From: Stramonita haemastoma
Taxonomy: Eukaryota > Mollusca > Gastropoda > Neogastropoda > Muricidae
Direction of reading: 5' to 3'
NCBI GenBank assembly: GCA_030674155.1
Contig: CM060334.1
Coordinates: forward strand, 18,939,014 to 19,003,013
Length of the DNA: 64,000 nucleotides
Positions 1 to 25,480 of this stretch are shown in pieces. The notes under the pieces were generated by a model that saw nothing but the letters and a program-made list of their open reading frames with translations, was not told where the DNA came from and ran no database searches. Every line of letters begins with the position of its first letter. Position 1 is the stretch's first letter. Made by a program: the position numbers and the translations under genes.

Positions 1-413
1 GATTTTTCTTTCCCGTGGAACTAACATCAGTATGTTCCAGGTGATTTTTCTTTCCCCGTGGAACTAACATCAGTGTGTTCCAGGTGATTTTTACTTTCCC
101 ATGGAACTAACATCAGTATGTTTCAGGTGATTTTTCTTTCCCGTGGAACTAACATCAGTATGTTCCAGGGATTTTTCTTTCCCTGGAACTAACATCAGTA
201 TGTTCCAGGTGATTTTTCTTTCCCATGGAACTAACATCGTATGTTCCAGGGATTTTTCTTTCCCATGGAACTAACATCAGTATGTTCCAGGGGATTTTTC
301 TTTCCCATGGAACTAACATCAGTATGTTCCAGGGGATTTTTCTTTCCCATGGAACTAACATCAGTATGTTCCAGGGATTTTTCTTTCCCATGGAACTAAC
401 ATCAGTATCGACT
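1..413. repeat. Minisatellite, about 41-bp unit, about 10 copies
   Basis: About ten head-to-tail copies of a unit built around GATTTTTCTTTCCC, then GGAACTAACATCAGTATG and TTCCAGG. The array runs off the left edge of the window. Units differ by a few bases and small indels. The core resembles the internal part of the SINEs in this window (for example 5116-5143, GGATTTTTCCTC followed by GGAATTAACATCAGTGC), so the array probably arose by amplifying a SINE fragment. Short open frames through it are only products of the repeat. Confidence 0.9.
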
Positions 414-599
414 GTTCCCAGGATTCCTTAATGGAATAACATCGATAGGTCCCGTGTATGTAGACGCAGCCTTAAGTCCTTGGATACGTAAAAATCCCGT
501 TGTATTGTGGAACGAGGCAACGTTGCGTAGTTTAAAAATGTTCGCTTTTAAAGGTAGAAATGAAAAGAGAAAGACACGTACATGTACACTAGTGTGTTT

Positions 600-1007
600 A
601 CTTCTTGGCCTATTTCTTCTTCTCCTCCTCCTTCTCCACCTCCCCCCCCCCCCCCCTTCTTCCTTCTTCTTTTCTCTTTCTTTCTTCTTCTTCTTCTTCT
701 TCTTCTTCTTCTTCTTCTTTTCTTCTTCTTTTCTTCTTCTTCTTCTTCTTCTTCTCCTCCTCCTCCTCCTCCTCCACGTCGTCGTCTTCATCATCGCCAT
801 CATCATCATCATCATTTCATCATCATCATCATCAGTCTCCTGTTCATCCATCTCCCTTCTTTTTCTTTCTCCATCCAATTCTTCTTTCTCTTTCTCCTTC
901 TAGGCTCCTCCTAGCATATTTTATCTTCATTCTTTTCTTCTCTCTTTCCTCCTTTTCCTTTCCTTTCTTCCTTTACCTACTGCCCCCCCCCCCCCCTCCC
1001 TCCCCAC

Positions 1008-1082
<75 letters not shown>

Positions 1083-1187
1083 CACACACACACACAACCA
1101 CACATCCCAGCACTCACTACTGCCTTTCATTCTATTCTTCTAACACACGCGCGGCGCACACAATACACACACGCACGCACGCACGCA

Positions 1188-1235
<48 letters not shown>

Positions 1236-1275
1236 CACACACACAAACACAACACAACACAACACACACACATAT
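600..1275. repeat. Compound microsatellite cluster: polypyrimidine, CAT and CA tracts
   Basis: From 600 to 835 there is an almost pure pyrimidine strand (TTC, TCC and C-homopolymer) ending in GTC/CAT triplets. A second pyrimidine stretch runs to 1009. CA repeats occupy 1010-1097 and 1187-1275, separated by about 90 bp of unique sequence. Open frames here encode only homopolymeric amino-acid runs and are not genes. Confidence 0.95.
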
Positions 1276-1669
1276 AATCCTCTGCATGTACATTCAGTTG
1301 AACAAACATATGTCCCAAAAAATCCTTCTCCCAAATTAGCTGCTACTAACGTAATACCACTAAATCAATGAATCACGAGACAGAGACACAGACGACACAG
1401 AGAGAGACAGAGTACAGACATACACAAAATCTGGAGGCCATTAATTTTTTTTGGCAGAAATGGTCATTTCTACCTAGCGCCATACTAGATTTGTATAAGG
1501 GATCACTCATTCACTGTCTTAGAACGGGAACTGAGGCAGTCTATGCCTAATGCTCCGTGCGTGTTTGAGCAACCAATTGGAGGCTTATGTCATGCGTTCT
1601 TGGAGTCCTCTGTGGTTGGTTATCCCTAATGGCTTTTTCTCTTCTTTTTTTTTTTTTATTTTTAGCTAG

Positions 1670-1715
1670 GGTGTGTGTGTGTGTGTTGTGTGTGTGTGTG
1701 TGTGTGTGTGTGTTG

Positions 1716-1761
<46 letters not shown>

Positions 1762-1864
1762 TGCGAGAGAGAGAGAGAGAGTGTGAGTGTGTCTGTGTCT
1801 GTGTGTGTGTGTGTGTCTGTGTGTGTGTGTGTGTGTGTGTCTGTGAGAGAGAGAGAGAAGAGAG

Positions 1865-1957
<93 letters not shown>

Positions 1958-1999
1958 AGAGAGAGAGAGAGAGTGTGTGTGTGTGTGTGTTGTGTGCGC

Positions 2000-2030
<31 letters not shown>

Positions 2031-2040
2031 TGTGTGTGTA
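1670..2040. repeat. Compound GT/GA/GC microsatellite, about 370 bp
   Basis: GT tracts alternate with short GA blocks (about 1764-1780, 1846-1867, 1956-1972) and one GC block (1996-2013). The unique flanks at 1560-1660 and after 2041 are sharp. The long alternating purine-pyrimidine tracts are of the type that can adopt Z-DNA. No coding content. Confidence 0.95.
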
Positions 2041-2120
2041 AAGAGGGTAATCCTAGGCGTGGAGTCAGTGATACCAATAGGAAAGCTGTACATAAAATCA
2101 CCTTAGATGTTAAGAGAGGA

Positions 2121-2278
2121 GAGACATGGATACATGGATCGGTGGTCTAGGTGGTCACGCGCCTTGCCTAGAAAGCAAAAAGCAAAAAGTCCGGGTCGGA
2201 GTGTGCGGGGTTCGTACCCCGTTAGGACCCAAAACTTTTTCCCCATCCATTAGACCCTGAGTGGTGGTCTGGGCGCTA

Positions 2279-2309
<31 letters not shown>

Positions 2310-2575
2310 CGTGTGTTACACATCACTATTTAGCGCACGTAAAAGAACCCACGGCAACAAGGGGGTTGTCCCTGGCAAAATTCTGTAGAAAGAAGCCACT
2401 CTGATAGGGAAACAAATACACTTGCATGCAGGAAAAAGAAAAAAAAAATGGGTGGGCGCTGCACATGTGGCGACGCGCTCTCCCCGGGGAGAGCAGCCCG
2501 AATTTCACGCAGAGAAATCTGCGTGACATAAAGTGGTACAAAATACAAAAAAATACAAATACATGACCTAGGGCT
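2121..2575 (+). mobile_element. tRNA-derived SINE (family A), near full length
   Basis: The head carries a tRNA-like A box (GTGGTCTAGGTGGTCACG, about 2142) and a B box (GGGTTCGTACCCC, about 2209). The body contains the CTTTCGGATGAGACGATAAACC motif class and the tail contains CCTGGCAAAATTCTGTAGAA. It ends after GCAGCCCGAATTTCACGCAG in an A-rich stretch. Related copies are at 3040-3362 (-), 6126-6345 (+) and 16940-17235 (-). I recognise this arrangement as common in gastropod genomes. Confidence 0.8.
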
Positions 2576-2692
2576 GAGGAAACGGTCACAGTCTGCATGA
2601 CAAACATCTCAGAGGACTGGAACCCGATCAACTGTGCTAGACTTGGCACACTGAATCCACTTTAGTCATGGCACTTTGATAGTTTGCTGCAC

Positions 2693-3014
<322 letters not shown>

Positions 3015-3039
3015 GCGGACGTCGCCACAAGACCAGCAC

Positions 3040-3362
3040 CACCATTTATTTTTTTCTTTTTCTGTCTGTATGTGTATTTGTTTCCCTATCAGAGTGGCTT
3101 TTTTTCTACAGAATGTTGCTAGGGACAACTGTCTTGTTGCGTGTTTTCTTTTACTTGCGCTAAATACATAATGCACACGGGACCTCGGTTTATCGCCTCA
3201 TCCGAAAGACTAGCACCCAGACCATCACTCGCAGTCTAGTGGCGGGAGGGTGGGGGGTAGGAGGGGGGCACAAACTGGACTTCAACCTGGACCTGGATCG
3301 AACCCTGACTTTTCACTTTTTAGGCCGGTGCGTTACCTCTAGACCACTGATTTACCGCCTCC
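3040..3362 (-). mobile_element. tRNA-derived SINE (family A), inverted copy
   Basis: Read on the minus strand, the head at 3362-3290 has A-box-like GTGGTCTAGAGG and B-box GGTTCGATCC. The body GTCTTTCGGATGAGGCGATA and the tail with the CTGTAGAA motif follow. It pairs with the plus-strand copy at 2121-2575 as a long imperfect inverted repeat. Confidence 0.75.
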
Positions 3363-3973
3363 AAAGTTACGGAAATGTTTTGCATAAATGCACTGCAAGT
3401 ATGTGTACGCTATGTCATTTTTAGTTTACAAAACTCTTATGTTAACAAAAATTATTAAAGGTAACAGAAAGAAACCTTTATTCAAATTTGCATTGAACTG
3501 GCATGAAGAAGTGCTCATTCCGTGAACTATCGCCTTTTCCTCGGGACTTTTTATTCCTTGTTTTGTCCCTAAGTTTTAAAATTGGCAACAGCTTCTCTAA
3601 TGGTTAAGAGTTCTAGAATTTAAATGGCCCCTACTTCAAACTGATTCATTTTTCAAAAGTTTAAAATTTACTTTCCAAAAAAAATCTTTTATTGAAAAAG
3701 CATGTCGATAGCATTAGATAAAATTGGCGTTTTATCTGGCGTTTAACAATCTTAAAACAAAATAAACAATCCCACCCCTATAAAAAAAAAAAAAAGGGGG
3801 GGGGGGGAGAGGGGGGGGGAACAACAGATTTTTAAAAAATCAAAACAACAGAAACTGATGAGAATGGAAGTGGATAGAACAAGGGGCATTCCTCAGCCCC
3901 TTCTACCTGCAATGCTCAGTATTACTCCTATATTTAATTCGGCTCGGGGGGAGGGGGGGGGGGGGGGGGGTAG

Positions 3974-4140
3974 GCAAAATAGCCTAGCAGTTGGAGGGTA
4001 TTTTAACCTAGTGAAAAGTCGGAGGGGACATGTTCAAGTCATCGCTCTAGCGTTTGGCTTTTTTTTTTCTCTCTTTGACTTAAAAATCGCGACACGTCAT
4101 TTAGCCTGTAGCTCCGCAGATGTGCCGACATCATATTGAG
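3974..4140 (+). mobile_element. Possible degenerate SINE head
   Basis: AATAGCCTAGCAGTTGGAGG resembles a tRNA A box and GACATGTTCAAGTC a decayed B box about 45 bp later. The usual middle and tail are not recognisable, so this is weak. It follows two G-homopolymer tracts at 3795-3820 and 3945-3970. Confidence 0.35.
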
Positions 4141-4494
4141 ACCGTGTTTGGTGACTGTGCAAAATCACCTCGCTGTCGATTTTTATATTAAAAAAAAAAA
4201 AAAAAAAAAAGAATGAAAGAAAGAAAAAAAGTCAGACACCGATTAAAACAAAACAAACTAAAAGTGTGAAATACTTAAAACGGATGCGGCTTTAGGAAAG
4301 ACAACTCTCCTCTCTTCAATAACCATAACTCTAACCAAAGCAACGGAAGACTTCAGATTAAAAGTTTGACCACAGACGCAAAAGGCCTAAAGGGGGGTAG
4401 CCTAAAAGTCAGCGGCAATATGTCTTGCCTATGAACTTGACACTAGATCTGGATCTAAGTGCTAACAAACCCTGACGACAACTTTTAAGTCAAA

Positions 4495-4884
4495 ATGTAT
4501 CAAGATCCGAATCCAGGGCTTCCGTCGGACACATCCATTTTTGCCAGGGCGACGAAAGCGATGGTTCAAGGCCAAGAACTGACGGCCAAAAGAGTAGAAG
4601 AGGCCGTGACAGGAGCGGGCATGTTCGGGCAGAGAGAACAAGAGACAGAGAAGAAAAAAGATACGAGATACGGCACCAGAGTCCAAGATGACAGCTCGGA
4701 TGACACGACTGTGAAACCGAAACGGGCAGAATCTTACGAAACGCATGTTCCCACTATTCAGCGGAAGCTGACGATGAGGGGAGGGATGGCTCGACCGTCT
4801 GTCTTCATGCACCCGTCTTCTTTCAAGGGCCCCGGGGGGAGCCACGAAGGCTTTTGGGATACCTGCCGGGAATACGACCACACT
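4495..4884 (+). CDS. Candidate 5' coding exon upstream of the channel gene
   Basis: An open frame starts at ATG 4495 and has mixed, protein-like composition for about 130 codons before running into a CA microsatellite. It is rich in charged residues (EQETEKKKD, DDSSDD) and has no signal peptide or membrane segment. A possible phase-0 donor (ACT then GTGCGT) lies at 4884/4885 and would match the phase-0 acceptor of the channel exon at 7489. I do not recognise the protein, and the donor is weak. It could be a 5' exon of the channel gene, part of a separate short gene, or a chance open frame. Confidence 0.3.
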
Positions 4885-4932
4885 GTGCGTGTTTTGTCAG
4901 GGATTGGTTTGACCCGGATGGCACGCGCGTGT

Positions 4933-4977
4933 ACACACACACACACAACACACACACACACAACACACACACACACA

Positions 4978-5040
<63 letters not shown>

Positions 5041-5048
5041 CACACACA
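4933..5048. repeat. CA microsatellite
   Basis: CA repeat with interruptions (ACA shifts and a short TATATA at 4979-4987), directly 5' of the SINE at 5047. Confidence 0.95.
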
Positions 5049-5385
5049 GGATAGCCTGGTGGTTAGAGTGATGCACTCATGATCTGCTGACCCGGGTTCG
5101 AATCTCGTCCGAGAGGATTTTTCCTCTGGAATTAACATCAGTGCCGACACGTCTACCCCCAAAAGTCCTTCGGATGAGACTTTAAACCCAAGTCCCGTGT
5201 TCGAACGCAAGCAGCACATCTTGCACTTACAAGTTTAAAAAAAACAACAACAACAAAAAAAAAAAAAAACGTTCCGCTTTTCGTAAGAACAGGCCAGTGG
5301 GACCGAATGACAATTAACAAAACTGCTTACACACGGGCACATGAGTGCTTATTCCATTATCCTCAAAATAAAAGAGTTTTTAAAA
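5047..5385 (+). mobile_element. tRNA-derived SINE (family B), near full length
   Basis: The A box is ATAGCCTGGTGGTTAGAG (about 5051) and the B box is GGGTTCGAATC (about 5094). The body is GGATTTTTCCTCTGGAATTA, then AGTCCTTCGGATGAGACTTT. After an A-rich insert, the tail carries GGGCACATGAGTGCTTATTC and CATTATCCTCAAAATAAAAG. Other copies of the family are at 5728-6056 (-), 9790-10620 (-, interrupted), 10650-10790 (-), 11597-11890 (+), 15540-15715 (-) and as tails at 51830-51965 and 59955-60360. Confidence 0.85.
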
Positions 5386-5396
5386 ATCAAACACAC

Positions 5397-5415
5397 GCAC
5401 GCGCGCGCGCCCACA

Positions 5416-5461
<46 letters not shown>

Positions 5462-5482
5462 CACACACACACACACACACAA
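5397..5482. repeat. CA microsatellite
   Basis: CA repeat with a short GC block at its left end, abutting the 3' end of the SINE at 5047-5385. SINE tails commonly seed such tracts. Confidence 0.9.
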
Positions 5483-5638
5483 AACTCACTCTGGTGCCCA
5501 CGTAGATGCACGCTTGTGGCATATACGCTTGATTTTTAATTCAACATAGTTTAGTTCCTGTTTAGATCTAGTCTATGTAATTTTTTTTTCCTTTTCGGAG
5601 TCGCCCTAATTCTAAGGCTTTAATTAAACAATGCTCTG

Positions 5639-5658
5639 TGTGTGTGTATGCGTGTGCG

Positions 5659-5693
<35 letters not shown>
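5639..5693. repeat. GT microsatellite
   Basis: Impure GT repeat that becomes pure GT from about 5668 to 5692. Confidence 0.9.
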
Positions 5694-5727
5694 AGTTTAT
5701 TGTTATTTATCTTAATTATTCTTTATA

Positions 5728-6056
5728 GCGAGGATAATGGAATAAGCACTCATGTGCTCTTTTTTATATCCAGTCTCAGTGTGTATGCAGTTTTCTAAAT
5801 CTTGTCATCTGTTCCCGCAGGCACACAATGGCCTACTCTTACAAAAAGCGGAACAGGATTTAATGAGTGTGCAAGATGTTCTGCGTGCGTTCGTACACGG
5901 GGCCTCGGTTTTAGTCTCATCCGAAGGACTTTTGGGGAGAGTTGAGTCAGCACTGATGTGAACTCCAGGGGAAAAATCCCCTCGAACGGGAATCGAACCT
6001 GGGTCACCAAATTACGAGCGCAATATTCTGACCACTAGGCTATCCCGTCTCCCTGC
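5728..6056 (-). mobile_element. tRNA-derived SINE (family B), full length
   Basis: The minus-strand head at 6056-5985 contains ATAGCCTAGTGGTCAGAA (A box) and GGTTCGATTCCCG (B box). The body contains AGTCCTTCGGATGAGACTAA and the tail GAGCACATGAGTGCTTATTC. It is followed on the right by a GC/GT microsatellite (6057-6099). Confidence 0.85.
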
Positions 6057-6064
6057 GCACGCGC

Positions 6065-6095
<31 letters not shown>

Positions 6096-6125
6096 TACTT
6101 ATTCCTCCTACGTTGTGAGTCTGTC

Positions 6126-6345
6126 AGATTTATGGTCAACTGCGCACGTTAAAGAACCTATGGTAACAGCATGAGTTGCCCCTGGCAAAATTCTGTAGAA
6201 TAAAAAAAAAACCGCTCTGGTAGGAAAACAACTAGCATGCAGAAAGGAAAAGAAAAAAATAATGGGTGTCACTCGGAGGGAGCAGCCCGAATTTCACGCA
6301 GAAAAAAAATGTAATGAATTAGTATGCAATAAAACTTTCACCAAA
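6126..6345 (+). mobile_element. SINE (family A) 3' fragment
   Basis: Contains GCGCACGTTAAAGAACC, CCTGGCAAAATTCTGTAGAA and GCAGCCCGAATTTCACGCAG, in the order seen in the copy at 2121-2575. The tRNA-like head is missing. Confidence 0.75.
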
Positions 6346-6449
6346 TAAAAAGTTTGATTGTGGTGGTGTAAAGCAAACTGATACACTACCCCTAATTTTA
6401 ATGTGTTCAGTTTTCTGTGCACGAATTCTAAAACCTCTCATCACAACAG

Positions 6450-6745
6450 CACGTACAAGGTAAAGCTGTTACCACAACCTATGTGGGCGTTGGGGAGGAG
6501 GTATCAGAGACATCACCTTGGCTAGGGGCCAGCATGTTGAGGGCGGCGCCCATCTCCTCTCCCTCTCACCGCTTTACCTTCCCTGGCCCTAAAGAGGCCA
6601 GGTACCCATTTACAGCTGGGTGAATTGAGAGACTGTACTGAAGCCAAAGCTTACGAACGGTCACCCATCCAGGGGGTATCCACGCTCAATGCTGCTTGGA
6701 AAGAGCGATTGCTCTGACCACTGAGCTGTCCCGTCCCCAGTAGCA
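6450..6745 (-). mobile_element. tRNA-derived SINE (family C)
   Basis: Minus-strand head at 6740-6690: GGGACAGCTCAGTGGTCAGA (A box). The body includes the CCCAGCTGTAAATGGGTACC motif (complement at 6602-6621) and CTTTAGGGCCAGGGAAGGTA. I recognise this body as a repeat frequent in caenogastropod sequence. Only one copy is seen in this window. Confidence 0.7.
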
Positions 6746-7408
6746 ACATGTACTCTCCAAAATAAGCGGGGGGAAAAAAAAACATCGTCTGAAGCGGGAG
6801 GGTGGCTGCCGTAATGGCGAGGCATTTGAAATCATACCCGCAAACTTCTCATCCAGTTTGTTCTCACCATCTGACAGGGATTCCCGGGTATGATGAGCGA
6901 GACAGAGTGCAGTCTGGGTGACCCCAAGGTGTATTTCCCCCATGGGGATGCGGGAGAGGGGGGGGGTGGGAAGCTGTCAGTAAAAAAAAAAAAAAATTAT
7001 GTTAGTTATTTTCTATGACTCTCTTTGTTTCTGCCTTGTCCCTTTTCTTCTTGTCACCTCCTTGGCTATTTTCTGCCTTTTTGGTCCATTCTCCTGCCGT
7101 CATCCACAAAGACTTAAAAGATAACAATTCTGTCTTATGCCGAAGTCGAATTTGATGGGCCTGACTCGTCAGGCGCTTAATGACAGAGAGTGCCGCATTT
7201 TCGCTCTTATAAACAGACAGTAGTTGCTGTCTGAGCGTTGGACAGGAAGAAGAAAAATCTGGGAAAACGTCCAACAAGAGATCTTGCGCATCAGGGTAGG
7301 ATCTTGCAGGCACGATGGGGGGGAAGGGGGGGGGGGAGGTTGCTGCCATTATTTTGAACGCATTTCTTCCCTCCCCGCAACCGTTTTCTAAGTTCCCGCT
7401 CAGAAATA

Positions 7409-7411
7409 GTG

Positions 7412-7471
<60 letters not shown>
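7409..7471 (+). repeat. GT tract directly upstream of a channel exon
   Basis: GT repeat in the sense direction, ending about 18 bp before the acceptor TTGCAG at 7483-7488. In pre-mRNA it is a UG repeat, the preferred site of TDP-43 and CELF proteins. It is mirrored by a second GT tract after the exon. Confidence 0.95.
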
Positions 7472-7488
7472 TGGTGTTGTTGTTGCAG

Positions 7489-20988
<13,500 letters not shown>

Positions 20989-23900
20989 CTTGGCCATCAA
21001 CGCCTGAAAGATTATTTACTGCATACAGCCAGTATAGTAAAATATGAATGGTGCATTCTTCACTTGACCTCTTTTCACTTCAAGTGATATTAGACAATAG
21101 AAAATGAGTCATGAAGAGAAGGGGGGAGGGAAGAAAAATGTACAGTTAGGTGAGTACAGTGAACCATTCTAGCCATGACCTGCTTGTAATCATACTCTCC
21201 CTTTAAAGGCCAGACTAAGCATGCAGCCTTTTCTTTTGTTATTTTTTTAAGTGAAATAATGGTGGGGATAATTTGAGATTATTTTTGCATTTTCTGACAC
21301 TTCAGTGTCTGCTTTAATCAAGGCATCTTTTTTTTCTAGAAACTGGTTTTCTGTGTGAAATTGGTAACTAACATACAAACAAAAGCTGACGTCCCAATTT
21401 TTGATAAATATAGTAACTATATTTAAATCATTGAGACTAAAGAATAGACATGTATATATATACAAATTCAAAATTTTGCAAGCTTTTTTTTTTTTTTTAA
21501 TGCATACACAGTACCTGATTTTTTCGTGACAGTTTTGTGTTACAGCTGTTAAAAAAAATTGAAATGCAATTTTGGGGGTTATATTTTACCACAGTAAAAT
21601 TTTAATGCATCTCGTCTAAAGTGTACACATTTTTAGGTATATTTAACTGGAGAAAGGGGAAATACAGTTTTGAAGTTGGGTATTTCAGGGGGGTTTGTTG
21701 ACTGTCCAAGCAGCTTCCCTGACAACTTGTGGGGGGGGTTGTTGGGTTTTTTTGTGAAATCTAACCATGTCTACCTATAAAATCAGTCACATTTCAACAT
21801 GATTTGAATTCAAAATACTTGCTATGTCTGACCTTTAAATTTATCAAAAATAATAATGTTCAGTAGTGTGACATACTGTACTGTAATTCACAGTCTCAAT
21901 GCCACAGTATCATTTTTCTTTAAAATGTCCAATGTGACTGATACTTTACTGCAAATTGTACATTGTTTAAAATGAAGTTGATTTCCAGGGTGATCGATCA
22001 GACTTGTCTGCTTCAGCAAAGCCTGTTTAATGTTTAGACAGGCTAAAACTGAGATTTCAGATCAGTATTGAGTATTGACACCCTAATCTTATTTTTAGTT
22101 TGATGGCAGCTGCATGACACTTTAATATTCAAGGTTTTTTTCTTAACATGTGTTTTTTATTGTAAGGGGTGTCTTTATCCACATCCAAGTCACACTGACC
22201 TGTGCAGTCTACAGAAAAGTGTGCATTATTTGGCACAAGGCGGGTACATGAATTTGTTTTAGCACCTATCTGTATACCCATGTCTTCTATATCATCAGCT
22301 CTCGTGACTTGTTTTATTAAGATATTAAAAACGATAACTGATGTTCCATCTCATTTTGGCCTTTTTATCTGTGCTAAGCAAGGTGACATATTGAGAAAAT
22401 CCCACTTTTGACCATTTTTGGAGATAGATATATCTCATTCTTTTCTCTTGTCAGTGAAGGTGACAAAAGGTTCATCTGTACTTATTTTGCCACTTGTTGG
22501 ACCTGTAGCCTGCCTGGGAGTCCATTTTTCTGTCTTCAACTTCTGTCTGTTGAGAATAATCACATGCAAAATGTTCCTGGAATGGGAAATTAGGCAAAGG
22601 TTCGGTAGTTGTTGCAATCTTATGACATATGCTGCTCAACTGAAATATATAACAAAAATTCTGTGAAGCATATGCTGCTCTACTGAAATATAAAAAATCC
22701 TGTGAAGCATCAAAAAATCTAAGAAATTTTCAGTCTGCTGACTGCAAAGATGGTATATTGTTTTTAGGCATTATTTTTTAGCCTAAAAAAATTTCCAGCA
22801 AGTTTTAATTATCCTTATCAAGTCCAAGAAATTTTCTGTTTTTAACTATATGATGACTGCTCAATTTCACATAACGGAGGGCGCTTTGGTTTCACAGTGG
22901 GGATGCTATACATTGATTTCATGGGTTCATTGTATGTTGTTCAGCAGTGTGGCGTTTGTTTGCTGTGGATGCCCTTCCTGTTGGAATGGGTCTGTGACTC
23001 TTCTTGCCTCTGTACTGTATTTATTATGCAGTGCTCATTTTTCCTCAGACCAAGTGTCTTTTCTTCACATTTCACTCAGGATTCTTTTTCTTTTTTTTCT
23101 CTTCCATTTGGGCAAGTCTTTTCTATTAAGCTCTTTATTTGGTTTTGTTGGTTTTCTTTTTGCTGGTAAAGCAAGGGGGGAAAATTGGATTAGCTTTATA
23201 TTCTCATTGTTTCAGCTTCATTAATAAACTGAGATTTAAAATTTCATAAGGTGACAAGCCCTTATTAAAAAAAAAAAAATATAATATAATAATTATATAT
23301 ATTAATATACATATTATATATACATGTATATATGGCTCTGTGGTTAATGGGGGCTATAAACATCCAAGATTGGATTGGAGCTGATAATTTACTGAAGGCT
23401 AAAGTCCAGTCAAAGCGTCTAGTTTGTAACTAAAAAGGGGTGTGGCTTTTAGTCAGTTACAGTATTTGCTGAATGTTATGACCAATTTTTTGTGCTGTAC
23501 TCGCAAGCTGGGGGGGGGGGGGGGGGGGGGGATCTTTAAAGAAACTATGCTCTTTTCAAGCTACTGTTCCCTAAACAAGTTTGATATTTTAAGTATACCT
23601 TTTTCACTTGATGTATTTTCTCCTGTTCATGTGGAGTTAAAAGGTGAATATTTCACAACTTTTATATTTTTTACACTTTCATAAAATGTATTTCAGAATT
23701 GATTTTTCTAACGTTTACAGTTATATGCATTGCAGAGTTCATATTTGTTAACCTGTTACTACTTTGTGTGCTACATAATTTACATGAAATGCAGTTGCTA
23801 ATGGTGTACATGCCAGGGTTGTGACAGTTTTTTGCAAAATACTCATACATGAATTGTGAAAGGCTTTTGACATCCTGTAGGCTTTTTTTCCCCCATAATA

Positions 23901-24210
23901 TTTTTGCTGAATCTTGGCCACACATCCTTCCTTCCATCTCATGCGGATACAACACTAGTAGACAGCAGTGAACACTTAAAACAGAGTTTAATACAGACTG
24001 TTCAGTGCCATACAGTCACCTGGATGTTTCAGATTTCAATGCATACAAACCCCAACAATCCCATCTGGGATGGACAAGACAGGTTCCAACCATGCCCCGA
24101 AACCCTGGAATCTTGGTCACCTGAGTTGAATGAAAGGTAGTACCAGCACCTTACAAAAGCTGTACACAAATTTCAACAAGGATTTTTTTTTTTTTAATAA
24201 AAACAAAATT
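20989..24210 (+). other. Probable 3'UTR and 3' flank of the channel gene
   Basis: AT-rich unique sequence with no convincing coding frame. AATAAA hexamers at 23223-23228 and 24197-24202 are candidate polyadenylation signals. A 50-bp duplication (containing CATATGCTGCTC) lies at 22625-22735, and a TA-rich tract at 23278-23330. The true transcript end cannot be fixed from sequence alone. Confidence 0.45.
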
Positions 24211-25107
24211 TAATGAGAATATGGCTTCAATCACTGGACAATTTCTACTTCGTGTGCTTGCAGTCCATTTAAATACAAATATGGTTTTACCCCGCATTGA
24301 TCGCGTCACAAATTTTGGACTATCAACGTCAAAAGATATGCATGAAATCTACTCGGCACAATTTCCACTGGGACATCTTGCATTGTTCCAAATATTTTCT
24401 AAAACAATGATGCATTTAAATAAGAATTTATATCAGGGACAAGAATTGCTCTTAATGAGGGCTGGTTTGGGGAAAAAAAAAAAAAAGGGGGGGGGGGGGG
24501 GAGAGACCCCCTTCCCTCTGTAGGACAAAGTTTCTTGTCAGAGGACAGGCATTTTTGCTGCTAGGTACTGTACAACACTCCGATTCTTCTAATTGGCTGT
24601 GGCCAGGATCCAGCAAGTGGGTCAGCATGTTGGGGGAGGTTATATATTCTTTATATGTGAATTTTATGTAGCATTTGTGCAGTAATTTACGACTTTAATA
24701 TTGTCTCGAATTTTGCCAGATGGCTTGTTGCTGTAGGTTCTTTGCACACCAACCCTTGAGCCGTGATCAGACATCTAAGTACAGAAAGGGAAAGTTCTTT
24801 GGACCTTCCACTGTTCTGTTGATGCAACTGATATCTTAAAAGGACAACTGTTGCAGTAGGTACAGTACAGACCCACCAAGTAATTATGAGAGACCCGACT
24901 GTGTAAACAGATAACATGTCCTGACACAATGTGTGTGAGAGATGAATGTTCTGTGTAAAACAGTGTCCTGGCACTACATCATGTGGATGAAAGAGTAACC
25001 TGCCATGTTCTAAAGCATTAAAAAAAAAAAAAAAAAAAAAACTTTGAACTGAACTCTGTGTGTCTCTTTTGTTTTCTTGTCTTCTAAGTTTTGTTGGACT
25101 GACTGGG

Positions 25108-25480
25108 CTTTTTTTTTCTGATTGGCTCTGAAAAGTCTTTTCTGATTGGCTCTGAAAAGTCTTTTCTGATTGGATTGAAAGAGTGAGTAGTACTCACAAA
25201 GGGGGCTTTTGGAAGATATATAAGAAAGTAACCCATAGGGTGGGGGTGGGGGATGGTGGCGGCACACACAAACCCACCTAGTCTACAAACTTAAAACACA
25301 GTTTCTTTTCAACTGCACTTAAGTTTGTAGACTAGGTGGGTTTGTGTGTGCCGCCACCATCCCCACCCCCACCCTACGGGGTACTTTCTTATATACCTTC
25401 CAAAAGCCCCCTTTGTGAGTACTACTCACTCTTTCTCATCCAATCAGAAAAGACTTTTCAGAGCCCAATCTCAGAAAAAA
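25108..25480. repeat. Foldback element: about 160-185-bp inverted repeat with 24-bp spacer
   Basis: The left arm 25108-25294 and right arm 25319-25480 are near-perfect reverse complements around spacer 25295-25318. Each arm holds CCAAT-type motifs (ATTGG on its own strand: three in the left arm, two in the right) and then TATATAAG or TATATAAGAA. The left arm has one extra 22-bp CTGATTGGCTCTGAAAAGTC unit. The arms would direct transcription toward each other. No coding frame of note is present. It could be a long-TIR MITE or a duplicated promoter in inverted orientation. Confidence 0.85.

Noticed and set aside
605..1339. Long open frame of Ser/Pro/His/Thr runs
   Set aside because: It is the translation of polypyrimidine and CA microsatellites; the other frames are open too, with no unique coding segment.
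1547..2150. Overlapping frames of 140-190 codons on both strands
   Set aside because: Pure GT/GA repeat translation (Cys-Val or His-Thr runs).
5047..5110. Possible tRNA gene (A and B boxes present)
   Set aside because: The arms do not pair as a cloverleaf and the sequence continues into a SINE body; treated as a SINE head.
24221..24523. 100-codon plus-strand frame starting MASITGQFLLRVLAVH
   Set aside because: It ends in a poly-A/poly-G run, has no recognised domain, no acceptor or donor, and sits in the probable channel 3' flank.
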